The notes under the pieces: model-generated
Seen by the model: the letters and a program-made list of their open reading frames with translations, nothing else
Told to the model about the DNA's origin: nothing
The model's database searches: none
Assembly: GCA_015501585.1 (NCBI GenBank)
Contig: JADNRY010000312.1
Location: forward strand, 1 to 64,000
Reading direction: 5' to 3'
Length of the DNA: 64,000 nucleotides
DNA from: Rhodocollybia butyracea
Taxonomy: Eukaryota > Basidiomycota > Agaricomycetes > Agaricales > Omphalotaceae
Shown here: in pieces, positions 45,233-56,708 of the stretch
How positions within the stretch are numbered: the stretch's first letter is position 1
How the letters are laid out: every line of letters begins with the position of its first letter
Made by a program: the position numbers and the translations under genes

Positions 45233-46139
45233 ATGCGCTTGGCGCGGTGGCCCACACTCGCAAGTACAGGGTGCTGTCACTGGTCCAAAAAAGAAGGTAG
45301 GGTCACCAAAACCAGACCCTTCAAGCCTTGTCGCTCTGGATTGAAAAAAGATGAAGCAACACAAGATTTTTTAGCAGGTATGCGCATAATTTTCGCGCGT
45401 TTATTTTCAATGCTATTGATCATTGAACTTAATGGTAGCAAGCTACAATTACACGCTGAAATATCCAGAGGATGAACGTTATCATGAGCTTGATAATGAA
45501 GCTCGCGTCTGGAGGGTCTATGTTGATGAAGCAACAGCCTTCGACACTGATATGGTTGGGAAACTGAGTGAGAGCTTGGACATCTTATTAATCCTTGTTG
45601 AGTTGAGTATTTGTACACTCCCCGGCAGTGGGCACACCATTTAATTATCAGTTATTGATACCTTTACAGGCCGGTCTTTTCTCTGCTGTCCTCACAACAT
45701 TCCTGGCATGGACATCACAGTCATTGTCTCAAGACTATACCCAGCTCTCAGCATCTTATCTCATTGACCATGCTGGTCCCAGTAAATACATCCCAGCAAA
45801 TACAAATAGTACTGTAGTAATACAAGCAGTTTGTCAGTCACGCGTCACGCCCGTTTTCCAAACACCCCGCCATTGTTTTTCTTCTGAATTTACTGATTTT
45901 TTCGATTTATTTTTTCGGAAATTTACATCACATGCTGACAAACTGCTTGTATTAGTACAGTACTGCCATCTCGAGCATTCCTCTCACCAGTACCACATCC
46001 TGCCATTCCTGATTTATGGATCAATGGCCTATGGTTTACAAGCCTCACTATTTCCCTCTCTGTTGCTCTTTTTGCAGTCCTTGCAAAGCAGTGGCTCTGT
46101 CAGTATATATCCATTACCACTGGTACACCACGGAAATGA
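45233..46139 (+). pseudogene. DUF6535 membrane-protein gene, decayed, holding a MITE
   Basis: Exons around 45300-45378, 45439-45598 and 45670-46139 are joined by introns ending GTAG and ACAG. The diagnostic block is intact: YPEDERYHELDNEARVWRVY, ESLDILLIL, AGLFSAVLTTFLAWTSQSLS, then after the MITE PDLWINGLWFTSLTISLSVA and KQWLCQYISITTGTPRK. This is the DUF6535 domain of Agaricomycete proteins, with three or four membrane segments. Its function is unknown. A 149-bp MITE (45812-45960) cuts the luminal loop, the frame after it is shifted by one, and the protein stops at TGA 46137-46139, far short of family length. Confidence 0.75.
45812..45960. mobile_element. TA-flanked 149-bp MITE
   Basis: Inverted ends of about 26 bp (CTGTAGTAATACAAGCAG and complement, one mismatch) are flanked by TA at 45810-45811 and 45961-45962. 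It is inserted in the DUF6535 coding region. Confidence 0.8.
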
Positions 46140-47826
46140 GCATCATCACTAAATCTCAAGAGTTATCATATTTGATTATGATCTGGAGAACTCACTGGCG
46201 GTCAGCCGTAACTGAGGGCTAAGCATCCGAAAATTGATTATAATGCATTAAACGCTTAGCCCAAATTGGAAAATGATCATTGTTGTATTATCAAAAGATG
46301 ATAACTGCGTCCCTCATTTGCCATACATGCACCACCCTTCTGTCTGCATTGTAGTGGGTAAGAATACTTATACTACATTGTAATGCGAGGAAATATTTAT
46401 ATGCAATTGAAACAAATTATCAGGTTGGAGCCAAGCAGCTTTTTCTGGTAGCCTTTATCACATTAACTGGTATTGAACCATGCACAAATTAGAGCAGTAA
46501 TAACGCATTTTATTCCAAACATGAATACATATAAGCTATTACATGAGACTACTATGTATGTATGGGGACATAACAAAGGGGCTAAAGGAAGGAAGGGGCC
46601 CGAAGGAATAACTGTATGAGGCTGCAGCGCTTGAAAGTTGAAATCAATCAACCCAGTGAAGAAGCTTGACCTGCATTGGCTTGGACCGGCAGAAGACTTG
46701 AATGTTGAGGGAAATACATTGGATTGCTCAGCAGGAGTTGGGGTTGTAGCATGGAATGAGCAAGTTCAAGTAAGTTTTGAGGGGTGTCATGGCTTGGGGC
46801 TTGAATATCTTGGGACAGAACCGTTGACAATAAAGTGGGGGAAGAAAGATGCAAACGGGTAAAAGCATGTAAAAGCTAGTTTAAATATCGCTTAGTGCCA
46901 GTAATAATCGATGCGGTTGCTGTTACCCGTGAGGGATAAGCTGGGACAAGAGGGAACGACTAAGTAGAACAAGCAAATGACAACCAGATCTTGATGCACC
47001 CAAAGTTGTCCCTGATGTGGAGTACTGTACCCCCATTGTAACGAGCCGAGTATGAAATACTACTACTACTACTGTAAAAGCTGTACCGTATAGTCACGGT
47101 GCAGAAGCTCTTAAACTTACTCATGCTCACAGTTCATGAACACACTCATACTGCAACTAGGTCAAAGTCATGAGCAGGAGCTTGAGCCTCCAGGTGGTTT
47201 CGGGCTACAACAGCTTGACACGGATGATGGTGGAACAGGCTGGCTCACCCGTACAGGGTTGGTTTAAGTTGGGTCCGAGTTTTGAATTAAAAGCGGCTTG
47301 CTTGCTCTTGCTTGGGGCGAAGAAACAGAGAGAAACGGTACTTGCCAGAGAGGAGGTTAGAGCCTAGAGGTGAATTTACTGTAGGGAAAGAAAGGATTCA
47401 AGGAAGTGGATCATTTTGCAAGTAAAAATAACAAGCTTGAGTTGCAAAATTCTCGAAATCCAGCCTTACTCAAAGTTTATGAACTTTTACCAGTACTAGT
47501 GTGTCATGACAAGGAAAATACATATGATTACATTTTACCCAGAAGACTTTCTCCAGCTTTGGAAAGAAATATAAGGCCAACATAATGAGGATGTGAATCT
47601 CATATAGCAAGATCATCTGGGAGGAAGAATTACTGGGCAATGGCGATCAGTTTTAGGCAGCTCTCAGGATTACCGCTGTTGGTATGACATAGGCGGGAGC
47701 TGTGAGCTTCGGAAAATTTTTGCAGCATCAGCCACAGATCAAATTTGTCACTCAGGATCCAGGTTTGCCCTTTCACTATCAATTTTGAATAAGTATATGT
47801 GGACTAAATAAGTACTATGACTTGTG
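46140..47826. other. Stretch without a recognised gene
   Basis: Holds a short GGGCTAAGC/GCTTAGCCC foldback (46217-46262) and a (TAC)5 microsatellite (47058-47073). Open frames near 46640 and 47170 have no supporting motif. Confidence 0.4.
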
Positions 47827-48923
47827 CTATGTCTGCATAATAAGAGGTGCCATCTGTGCAAATACATCCCAAGCATGACTAAGATTAATGGCTGGCTGTC
47901 CAATGCTTTCCCAGGTCGTCAATGCAGTCTGAGCAAACTCATCTGAATACCAGCGGAAGCACTCATCTCGAGACATGCCTGTATCCTCCTCCAAGAACTC
48001 ACGGAGCTGAGTGACCGCCTCTTTAGGAATCTCAATGCGACAATCTATTCCGTTGAGCTGAGAAGGATACTCTAATGCAAATGAGGGAATGTGACCGGAT
48101 GGCATGAGTTTCTTTTCCTGATTGCAAATGCGGTGATTGTTCCAGTAATGTTGGAAGTCATTGAGTTCCTTCTGGAGCAATGGAATGAACATCCAATAGA
48201 ACAATGACCTGTCATTCCTGTCAACACTAATCTGCATCAAACAGTTGCCAAAATACTCAATGAATGCACCGAATACGCCGTGTTAAAAATATACTCTGTC
48301 TTTCCACAAAGAAGTACTTCCTTGATATTCTTTCCCGACTTGTCAGAAAACCAGTGCCAAAAGCCCTCTATCAGTGTGTTGTGTGTACTTTTTAAGATAA
48401 CATGAGGGGGAAAGGTGACATTGTCAAGCTCAGAGTAGACAGATCTGAATCGATAAGTTATTTCCATTGTCCAAAAAAATAGGAATATGACAGAAACATA
48501 CCTGAGTGTAACCATGAACGCATGCTGATATCCAACTTCTGGGCCTTTATCAGTGGTGAGTTGGATTGGAATACCTATCAATGATTTAGCACTGAATGTA
48601 CCAAACACATGTAACAACATACCACTGATCTTCTCAGCAAAATTGAGAAACAGATGTCCACCTGCAGCCGCAGTACAACTCTCTGGAACAAGGACAAGAA
48701 AAAGAATATTGTCCCACCACTTATCCTTGTATCCATAGATCGCAAACCCAATATCACCCATCTTGAGTGCAAGGACACCCAGCTTTTCATGCCCGTCTGC
48801 GTTGACTTTGCAATATGGTCCCACTGAATTTAGCCGTGTGCGTATCTGGCGTATGGGTTTTCGTCCAGGAAAGTGTTTCTCAAAGTCCTTTCCAAAGCAC
48901 CCTATGTGGTTCCCATATTGCAA
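47827..48923 (-). CDS. DDE integrase-core protein, N-terminus lost
   Basis: Minus-strand gene with introns at about 48632-48585 and 48502-48446, and a possible 38-bp intron at 48279-48242. A retroviral-integrase-like fold shows all three acidic residues: Asp in VNADGHEKLG, Asp in QLTTDKGPEVGY, Glu in STHNTLIEGFWHW. The C-terminal block FYWMFIPLLQKELNDFQHYW and MPSGHIPSF is characteristic of a basidiomycete integrase-core family found in unclassified transposons. The remaining reading frame is open to its stop at 47827. The first eight or so codons lie inside the end of the giant palindrome, so the true N-terminal DNA-binding part is gone or replaced. Confidence 0.7.
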
Positions 48924-51900
48924 TGTAAGATGGATGTGGCCACATCCTGCATTGCAATTTAAGATGGTTCTGTCCGCTGCGGCAAATGTGCCTGCATTGC
49001 AATGTGGTATATGTCACAGCCTGGCCTTTGAAAAATTACTGAATTAGGGAATTTTTTGCTGTGTGTAACATGAAGCTTGCATCTGCATGTCACATCACAA
49101 CTGTTTTAGCCAAATTTAGAAATATAACAGTTGGCCATATTAAGCTATGGCTAAAGCGGCGGCGCGGGTACACATTTGATGGGGTCATGTGACTCGCCAA
49201 TTGCAGGTTTAGATAAGATAGGGCTCATGGACAATCTGCTCACATCACGTGTGAGCAAAACAATTAATAGCGCCTTTCAAACTTTGTTTTTGCAAAAACT
49301 GCCACCGCAGAGCTTTAGAGAGGACTTTTATTAACAAGTCTCTGCGAGGAGATTTCTGAAATTTGCATTTCTGAGACCGCTATTAATTTTTTGAGATGGA
49401 CACTGACACGTGACGTGAGCGGATCGTCCATGAACCCTACCTTAGCTTCGTTAAAATAGGCAATTTACGAGCCTAATTGGGATGTTTCTGTATGGGTAGC
49501 TAGCCCAAAAAAGGCTATAGATAGTGTATTAATATTTTAGCACTGTACCTCGATGGATGGGGCACCGTAATGGGTTGGATTGAATGAAAAGATTTAGATT
49601 ACCTTCAGTCAAAGCTGTACATCACTGCCTAATTGGGAATGCCAGCAAAGCAGCCTAAAAGCCTGCTTGTACAGCAGATATCCTTGCTAATGGGGATGTA
49701 CATAGTGTCTTTAGATATATCAGAGGTCCCTGAAGCGAAATCACAGCCAAAGCGGCAGTCAAAGCTGTTTTATTACCATATTTAGAATGCCAGCAAAGCG
49801 GCCTAAAAGCTTGTTTATGCATGGGTATTCTACCTAATAGCAGTCTACACAGTGTTTATAGATGCACAGTAGGTACCTAGAGCGAAATTAAAGCTGGTAT
49901 GTGGTGTAATAGTGGCCCTGCTTTGAGGTTTGGGACTGTGGCTGTGCTTTAAAAAATCGAAGTAAAGGTAGGGATGTTTGATATACTAGTGGTACAGGCA
50001 TGATTTCTACATAGTATATATATACCTGAAGCGAAATTAGAGCATTCTGTGGAGAGAATAAGCTGTAATTGCCAGCTCTAGGCCGGAGGAGGTCAAAGCT
50101 GTATGTCCAAATAGGGAAATATATCATTACATACAGGTGGTGTTGAGTCGAAGTTGGGCTCAGTAATGGCATGGCCTCTCAAGGTCTGAGGTTTGGAATA
50201 CATATCTGGGTAGTGTAGTATACTAGCTACGCCCTCCAGGTGTTATATTTCCCAATATGTGGGCAGGAGGATGTACATGGAGTGATCAATGGTGAGTAAC
50301 CATCAAAATTCGCATTTTTGAGGAATTAAATACTAATAATGAGTGCCTAAGCGCAGGTAGCACCTCAAAGCTTGGTAGGTAGACTGTACTACATAGTATA
50401 CACTCGATCCGTGTCCAAGAACCACTAATATGGCACCAGAGGCGATGGTATGTACTGATCTTTATAGATTTTGCCTGAAAACTCGATTTTTTTGAGGAAT
50501 TAGCATAGAATATTGGGGCCTTGAGAGTAGCCAAGAGGCTAAAATGTCTTATATAGACTGTACTACATAGTACTAGACGTCGCCATATGCAAAAACGATT
50601 TATAGAGCACCTGAAGCGATGGTATTCCCTGATCTGTATGGATTCTGCCAAAAAATGCGATTTTCAGGACATAAACATGAATAGAGTATGCTATGGACCT
50701 CAGACTATGCTCAAACTTTGAGAATCATGTATTCGAGTCATATATACGCCCGCCAGATTAAAAAGGTTTCAGTATATACATCTCAATGTCACGATCTGAA
50801 CTTTGAGCCAAGTAGAGATATCCTAGTGTGCACTTACCACAGTATCGTTCCATGGAGGTACCCAGATGTAGATATAACACCTGGTAATCGTTGAATTGGA
50901 TTCGAAGACATGTTTCCCAAGTTTTTGGTTTGATCTGAGACTTGTAGCACACTCTATGCCCGTTTTATTTCCTGAAAATCGCATTTTTTTGGCAGAATCC
51001 ATACAGATCAGGGAATACCATCGCTTCAGGTGCTCTATAAATCGTTTTTGCATATGGAGACGTCTAGTACTATGTAGTACAGTCTATATAAGACATTTTA
51101 TCCTCTTGGCTACTCTCAAGGCCCCAATATTCTATGCTAATTCCTCAAAAAATCGAGTTTTCAGGCAAAATCTATAAAGATCAGTACATACCATCGCCTC
51201 TGGTGCCATATTAGTGGTTCTTGGACACGGATCGAGTGTATACTATGTAGTAAGTTACCTACCAAGCTTTGAGGTGCTACCTGCGCTTAGGCACTCATTA
51301 TTAGTATTTAATTCCTCAAAAATGCGAATTTTGATGGTTACTCACCATTGATCACTCCATGTACATCCTCCTGCCCACATATTGGGAAATATAACACCTG
51401 GAGGGCGTAGCTAGTATACTACACTACTCAGAGATATGTATTCCAACCTCAGACCTTGAGAGGCCATGCCATTACTGAGCCCAACTTCGACTCAACACCA
51501 CCTGTATGTAATGATATATTTCCCTATTTGGTCATACAGCTTTGACCTCCTCCGGCCTAGAGCTGGCAATTACAGCTTATTCTCTCCACAGAATGCTCTA
51601 ATTTCGCTTCAGGTATATATATACTATGTAGAAATCATGCCTGTACCACTAGTATATCAAACATCCCTACTTTACTTCGATTTTTTAAAGCACAGCCACA
51701 GTCCCAAACTCGAAGCAGGGCCACTATTACACCACATACCAGCTTTAATTTTGCTCTAGGTACCTACTGTGCATCTATAAACACTGTGTAGACTGCTATT
51801 AGGTAGAATACCCATGCATAAACAAGCTTTTAGGCCGCTTTGCTGGCATTCTAAATATGGTAATAAAACAGCTTTGACCGCCGCTCTGGCTGTGAATTTC

Positions 51901-52506
51901 GCTTCAGGGACCTCTGATATATCTAAAGACACTATGTACATCCCATTAGCAAGGAATCTGCTGTACAAGCAGGCTTTTAGGCCGCTTTGCTGGCATTCCC
52001 AATTAGGCAGTGATGTACAGCTTTGACCGAAGGTAATCTAAATTTTCATTCAATCCAACCCATTACGGTGCCCCATCCATCGAGGTACAGTGCTAAATAT
52101 TAATACACTATCCATAGCCTTTTTTGGGCTAGCTACCCATACAGAAACATCCCAATTAGGCTCGTAAATTGCCTATTTTAATCGAAGCTATCTAAACCTG
52201 CAATCGGCGAGTCACATGACCCCATCAAATGTGTACCCGCGCCGCCGCTTTAGCCATAGCTTAATATGGCCAACTGTTATATTTCTAAATTTGGCTAAAA
52301 CAGTTGTGATGTGACATGCAGATGCAAGCTTCATGTTACACACAGCGAAAAATTCCCTAATTCAGTAATTTTTCAAAGGCCAGGCTGTGACATATACCAC
52401 ATTGCAATGCAGGCACATTTGCCGCAGCGGACAGAACCATCTTAAATTGCAATGCAGGATGTGGCCACATCCATCTTACATTGCAATATGGGAACCACAT
52501 AGGGTG
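48898..52506. repeat. Giant 3.6 kb palindrome (foldback element)
   Basis: Arms 48898-50693 and 50945-52506 are inverted copies, estimated above 95 percent identical over most of their length, around a 251-bp single-copy spacer. Outer ends are CACCCTATGTGG and its complement. The arms differ mainly by a 217-bp MITE in the left arm. Each arm contains degenerate tandem units of roughly 150-180 bp marked by CCTGAAGCGAAAT and GCCAGCAAAGCGGCCTAAAA. It separates an integrase-core gene from the 3' end of a Ty3/gypsy pol. No target duplication is apparent. Confidence 0.88.
49221..49437. mobile_element. MITE in the left palindrome arm only
   Basis: 217 bp with inverted ends (GGGCTCATGGAC against GGGTTCATGGAC, then GCTCAC(A/G)TCACGTG), flanked by TA at 49219-49220 and 49438-49439. 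The corresponding place in the right arm (about 52180-52195) lacks it. Confidence 0.75.
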
Positions 52507-55500
52507 GTATACGCGGGGGTGGCGGTGATGGGATTCGTCGGAATGGATCAGAGTGGTGGGGTTTTAGTCGGTTGACATGGAAGACGTTGTGGATGCGTCG
52601 GAGATCACCCGGTAGATCTAGTCGGTATGCATGAGATCCAATACTTTCGAGGATGGTGTATGGTCCGTCCACTTGTGGTCGAGTTTCTTTGTTGGTCTCC
52701 TTGTGCGGATATTTTCCATGTTTAACCAAACTTGGTCGCCTTTCTTCCAGTCTGGTGCTTCCCTTCGTTTCCGGTTGGCGTAGTGTTTGTAGTCCTCGTT
52801 TGCGTCGGCAATGTGTTTCTGTAGGGATCTATGAAGTTCCGCTAAATCCTGTGCGAAGGTGTTGGCTTCTGTTGCAGATACTCCCTCCTGTTCTAAATCG
52901 ATAGTGAGTCTCGGGTGATATCCTTTGTTGGCGAAAAACGGTGAGACTCCCGTTGCCGTGTGAGGGGAGTTGTTGTATACGAACTCCGCGAGCGGGAGTA
53001 GATCCTTCCAGTCATTTTGGTCGTAAGCGCAATATACGCGCAAGTAGTATTCGAGCGACTGGTTGACACGTTCCGTCTGTCCATCCGTTTCGGGATGAAA
53101 CGCTGTTGATAGTCGCGATTCGACGTGTAGGATTCTGGTGAGTTCTTTCCAGAACTGGGAGATGAAAAGAGAACCGCGATCGGATGTGATGTCGGATGGT
53201 AGTCCGTGCTTGGAGAAGACATGAGTGATGAATAGAGAGGCAAATGCTGGCGCATCGTCGGTAGTGTGGCATGGGATGAAGATAGCTTGTTTGCTAAGGC
53301 GACAAACTACTACCAGGATCGCATCGAATTTTTCGTCTCCGCTGGGCGGCAACTGAGTAATATGGTCTAAAGAGATGGAAGACCATGGTCGTTGTCCGAT
53401 CGGTAGTGGTTTTAAATTACCGTAAGGCTTCTGTCGATTAGCCTTAGCCCGTTGGCATGGGTGACAGGAGCGGACATAGTCGCGAATGTCTGTAGTGTGA
53501 TGTGGCCAGAAGAAAAGTTGATTGACCATCTTCTTCGTACGCTTCTCGCCTAGGTGTCCCCTTAGCTTGTGGTCGTGGAAATGCGCTATAACATTGCGTC
53601 GCAAATCCTTCGCGTCGGGTACGTAGATACGCTTGTTCTTCATCAACAATCCTCCTATGAAGGAGAAACCGTTATCCTTTCCCGAAGTAATGTCTTCGAT
53701 GCTGGACTCCATGAACTGGTCCTGCGTCGATTCGCGTATTCTAGAAATCAGTAGATCTTCGTTTAGTAGCTGGGAAGCGTTTAGACGTTCAGGCGGAATA
53801 AGGATCCGTTCGTTATGTCCTTTAGCCTGCTTCCGTTCCCATCCCCGCTTCGGATAGACATCCGCCCTTCGTGTCAAGGCGTCGGGTTTCGCTCCTAAGG
53901 TTCCTGGGCGGTAGTTGATATTGAAATCGTATCCTGACAGTGTTTCCGCCCATCGCGCTTGGCGGGAAGTGAGTTGTTTCGTAGTGGTGAAGTATTGCAG
54001 GTTGTTGTGATCTGAATAAACCTGGATCCTGAATCTCGAACCTTCGCAATAAGCTCTCCATTCCCTGAAGCATGCTACGATGGCTAGTAACTCCTTGTCG
54101 TAGATGTCGTAGTTGAGTTCCGCAATCATCGAACGGGTATGGAAGGCGATAGGGTGGATTTCCCCCGTGGATGGATCGAGTTGAGAGAGTATTCCTGCGA
54201 TTGCCCAGTCGGAAGCGTCGCATTCGAGTATGACGGGTAAGTCGGGATTGAAATGGCCTAGTACGGGGGCGGTAGTGAAAGCTTTTTTCAGTAGTTCAAA
54301 CGCGTCCCAGACCCAAGCTACATCTTTCCGGGTTAGTCTAGTGAGGACCTTGGTAATACCCGAATAGTTATCTATGAATCTCCTGTAGAAGTTGGCGAAA
54401 CCAAGGAAGGATTGGAGTTCTTTGACATTCCGAGGAGCGGGCCAGTCGAGAATAACGGATACCTTTGAAGGATCCATGGAAATCCCTTTTGGCGATATGA
54501 TCATGCCTAGGTATTCGACAGTATCAGTATGGAAGAAACATTTCTCTGGCTTAACGTGAAGATTGTTGTCGCGTAGTCTTTGTAATACCGTCCGTACATG
54601 CTCCTCGTGTTTGTTCTCGTCGTCGGAAAAGATGAGTATATCGTCTAGGTAGACCACTACGCAAACATCGACGAGGTCGTGGAAGATGTCGTTCATGAAA
54701 AACTGAAAGGCTGCGGGAGCATTTGTCAATCCGAAAGGCATAACCAGGTACTCGAAAGCTCCATATCGCGTTCTGAAGGCGGTTTTCCATTCGTGTCCGT
54801 CGGCAATGCGCACGTTGTTGTATCCTACTCGTAGGTCAAGTTTGGTGAAGACCTTGGCTTGGCTGAGTCGATCCACAAGAGTTCCGACGAGCGGAAGGGG
54901 GTACCGATTCTTTATGGTGAGGCGATTGAGTGCTCGATAATCTACGCAAAGTCGAAGAGATCCGTCCTTCTTTTTTGCGAATAATACTGGCGCTCCCGTT
55001 GGTGAACTAGATGATCGAATAAATCCCTTCCACGGATCCCTTCGACTTTGCGTATAATACTGGCGCTCCGTTGGTGAACTAGATGATCGAATAAATCCCT
55101 TCCCTAGCATCTCGTCGATATAGTCTTTTAGCGATTTAAGTTCCGTAGCCGACATGTTGTAAAGTTTTCCTAGAGTCGGCATGGTGTCTCCTTCCGTCTC
55201 GATGCGGATATCATATGGTCGGTGAGGTGGAAGCTCTTTAGCGTCGCCAGGAGAAAATACATCGAGGTAGTCGTGGTATTGTGCCGGTACCAAGTCCTTC
55301 CATGCTTGCGCTTCCTTGTCCGCGGTTGTAGAAGCTTTATCCGAAGGATTGTCAGTCTCGGGGTTCGCTGGTTCTCCTAATGTACTGGCTTTAAGGTGTT
55401 CCGAATTATTAGCAGGGGACACATGAAGGAAAAATGCAGGAGTCCCGTCTCGAATTAACCTATCCATTGCTGCGGCACCAATCATACTGATTTTTGGTCC

Positions 55501-55791
55501 TGTCGCGTCGGGATCTGATTCTCTTTCTACCCAAGCGGGACCTTTCCTCCTAAGGTAATCCTTCTTTCTGGAAGCAGCTCCCTTTGGTGTCATCGGTTTT
55601 TCGCGGAATCTTTCGAGCTTTGGTTGTCGTTTGGTCGGGTGTTGTGTTGTGACTCCATTTCTCTGTTCCTTTCTTCCATTGTCGGATGTCGTCCTCCATT
55701 GATTGGAAGGGTTCATCGTTGGGTAAGAGTAGTGGACCGTCTGGATCTTCGTCAAAGGGTAGAGTGGTCGGTTTGTTGGCTGTGTATTCAT
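52507..55791 (-). pseudogene. pol: Ty3/gypsy Pol (reverse transcriptase, RNase H, integrase)
   Basis: One frame 55791-52618 covers reverse transcriptase (LRLCVDYRALNRLTIKNRYP, YLVMPFGLTNAPAAFQFFMN, YLDDILIF), RNase H (ILECDASDWAIAGILSQLD, YDKELLAIV, VYSDHNNLQYF) and integrase. The integrase has an HHCC-type zinc motif ending CHPCQRA and catalytic Asp in SLDHITQLP, Asp in ITSDRGSLF, Glu in DGQTERVNQ. A 72-bp in-frame duplication lies just before the SPTGAPVLFAKK motif (55033-55105). Near 52665 a one-base deletion shifts the frame into the conserved tail (YRLDLPGDLRRIHNVFHVNR). The last residues are cut by the palindrome. No chromodomain is visible. Confidence 0.92.
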
Positions 55792-56683
55792 CCTCGTCGA
55801 GGATTTCTTCTATTGTCGTCGCATATTTAGATTCCGAGGGTGTTGGGGTTTGCGTTTTTGTACTTTGGTTTGCTGAATGGGATGTCGGAATGAATGGTTC
55901 GTCCATCGTTAATAGGATAGGGTCGTTTGGGTTTCCGTTGAATGGTAGTGTCGTTGGTTGGTTAGATGGGTCGTTATCCTCGTCAAGGGTGTCCTCGATA
56001 GTAACTGGGAATCTGGATTTTGAAGGTTGTGTTGTCGAGATGGTTGTCGGATGGTTTTGGCCATTCCCTACCCCCTCCTCTACGCCCGTACCTCCCTCCT
56101 CGTCCTCTATAATATCCGCTCCTACTACCGCTGAAATTCTAACGTTTCTATCCCGGAACGTCATAGAAAGATCCGCCCAGTCCACGACGGGATTGTACTG
56201 GCGAAGCCACGAAAGTCCCAAGACGACCGGTGCCGCTGGATGTAATCGTGTCACTAGGAATTCGACTAATTGAATAGTGCCGTCTTCGAAACTGATGGTG
56301 TCGGTGTAGGAATGGGTGATTTGACCTGCCGATGAAGGCTGGCCGTCGAATAACTCGAGCGGAATTGGTTCCTTCAGTTGAGTAAGGTTTTCTGGGTGTT
56401 CGTTGGCGACTTTCGCGTCAATGAACGGGCGGGATGCTCCGGAATCAACCAGAGTGTTGTGGCAGATGTCCTTTTCGTCAGACATAGGGAAGCGGGTTTG
56501 AATGATAAAGGAATTTTTGTGTAGAGATCGTAGACGTGCTGAAAAACCGTTATAGTTGAGGTATGGGGCCCTCAAGAGCATGGAACTATCGATGGGAGGA
56601 CTCCCAGTTGTTCCCTCGTCCCCATGGGAGTCCTCTAAGCTTTTCCCGATTCCGTTTTGTCGTCCACTACCTCTACCTGCCAA
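55550..56683 (-). CDS. Ty3/gypsy aspartic protease domain
   Basis: The frame contains NTLVDSGASRPFID, the active-site DSG of retropepsins, then VVLGLSWLRQYNPVVDW, the family hallmark. It is followed by a long acidic Thr/Pro-rich linker with two similar ATTIEEILDED/TIEDTLDED repeats. The frame overlaps the start of the Pol frame by about 240 nt in a different phase, so either a frameshift joins them or one base has been lost. The protease cleaves the Gag-Pol polyprotein. Confidence 0.8.
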   Translation of the reverse strand: MAGRGSGRQNGIGKSLEDSHGDEGTTGSPPIDSSMLLRAPYLNYNGFSARLRSLHKNSFIIQTRFPMSDEKDICHNTLVDSGASRPFIDAKVANEHPENLTQLKEPIPLELFDGQPSSAGQITHSYTDTISFEDGTIQLVEFLVTRLHPAAPVVLGLSWLRQYNPVVDWADLSMTFRDRNVRISAVVGADIIEDEEGGTGVEEGVGNGQNHPTTISTTQPSKSRFPVTIEDTLDEDNDPSNQPTTLPFNGNPNDPILLTMDEPFIPTSHSANQSTKTQTPTPSESKYATTIEEILDEDEYTANKPTTLPFDEDPDGPLLLPNDEPFQSMEDDIRQWKKGTEKWSHNTTPDQTTTKARKIPRKTDDTKGSCFQKEGLP

Positions 56684-56708
56684 TCCGTCAATGCTTCCCC
56701 GTCCTCAC

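Noticed and set aside
49888..51759. Pairs of identical frames on opposite strands (MPLLSPTSTQHHLY..., MAESIQIREYHR...)
   Set aside because: They arise from the two palindrome arms. There is no codon bias, no family motif, and the frames break at small arm differences.
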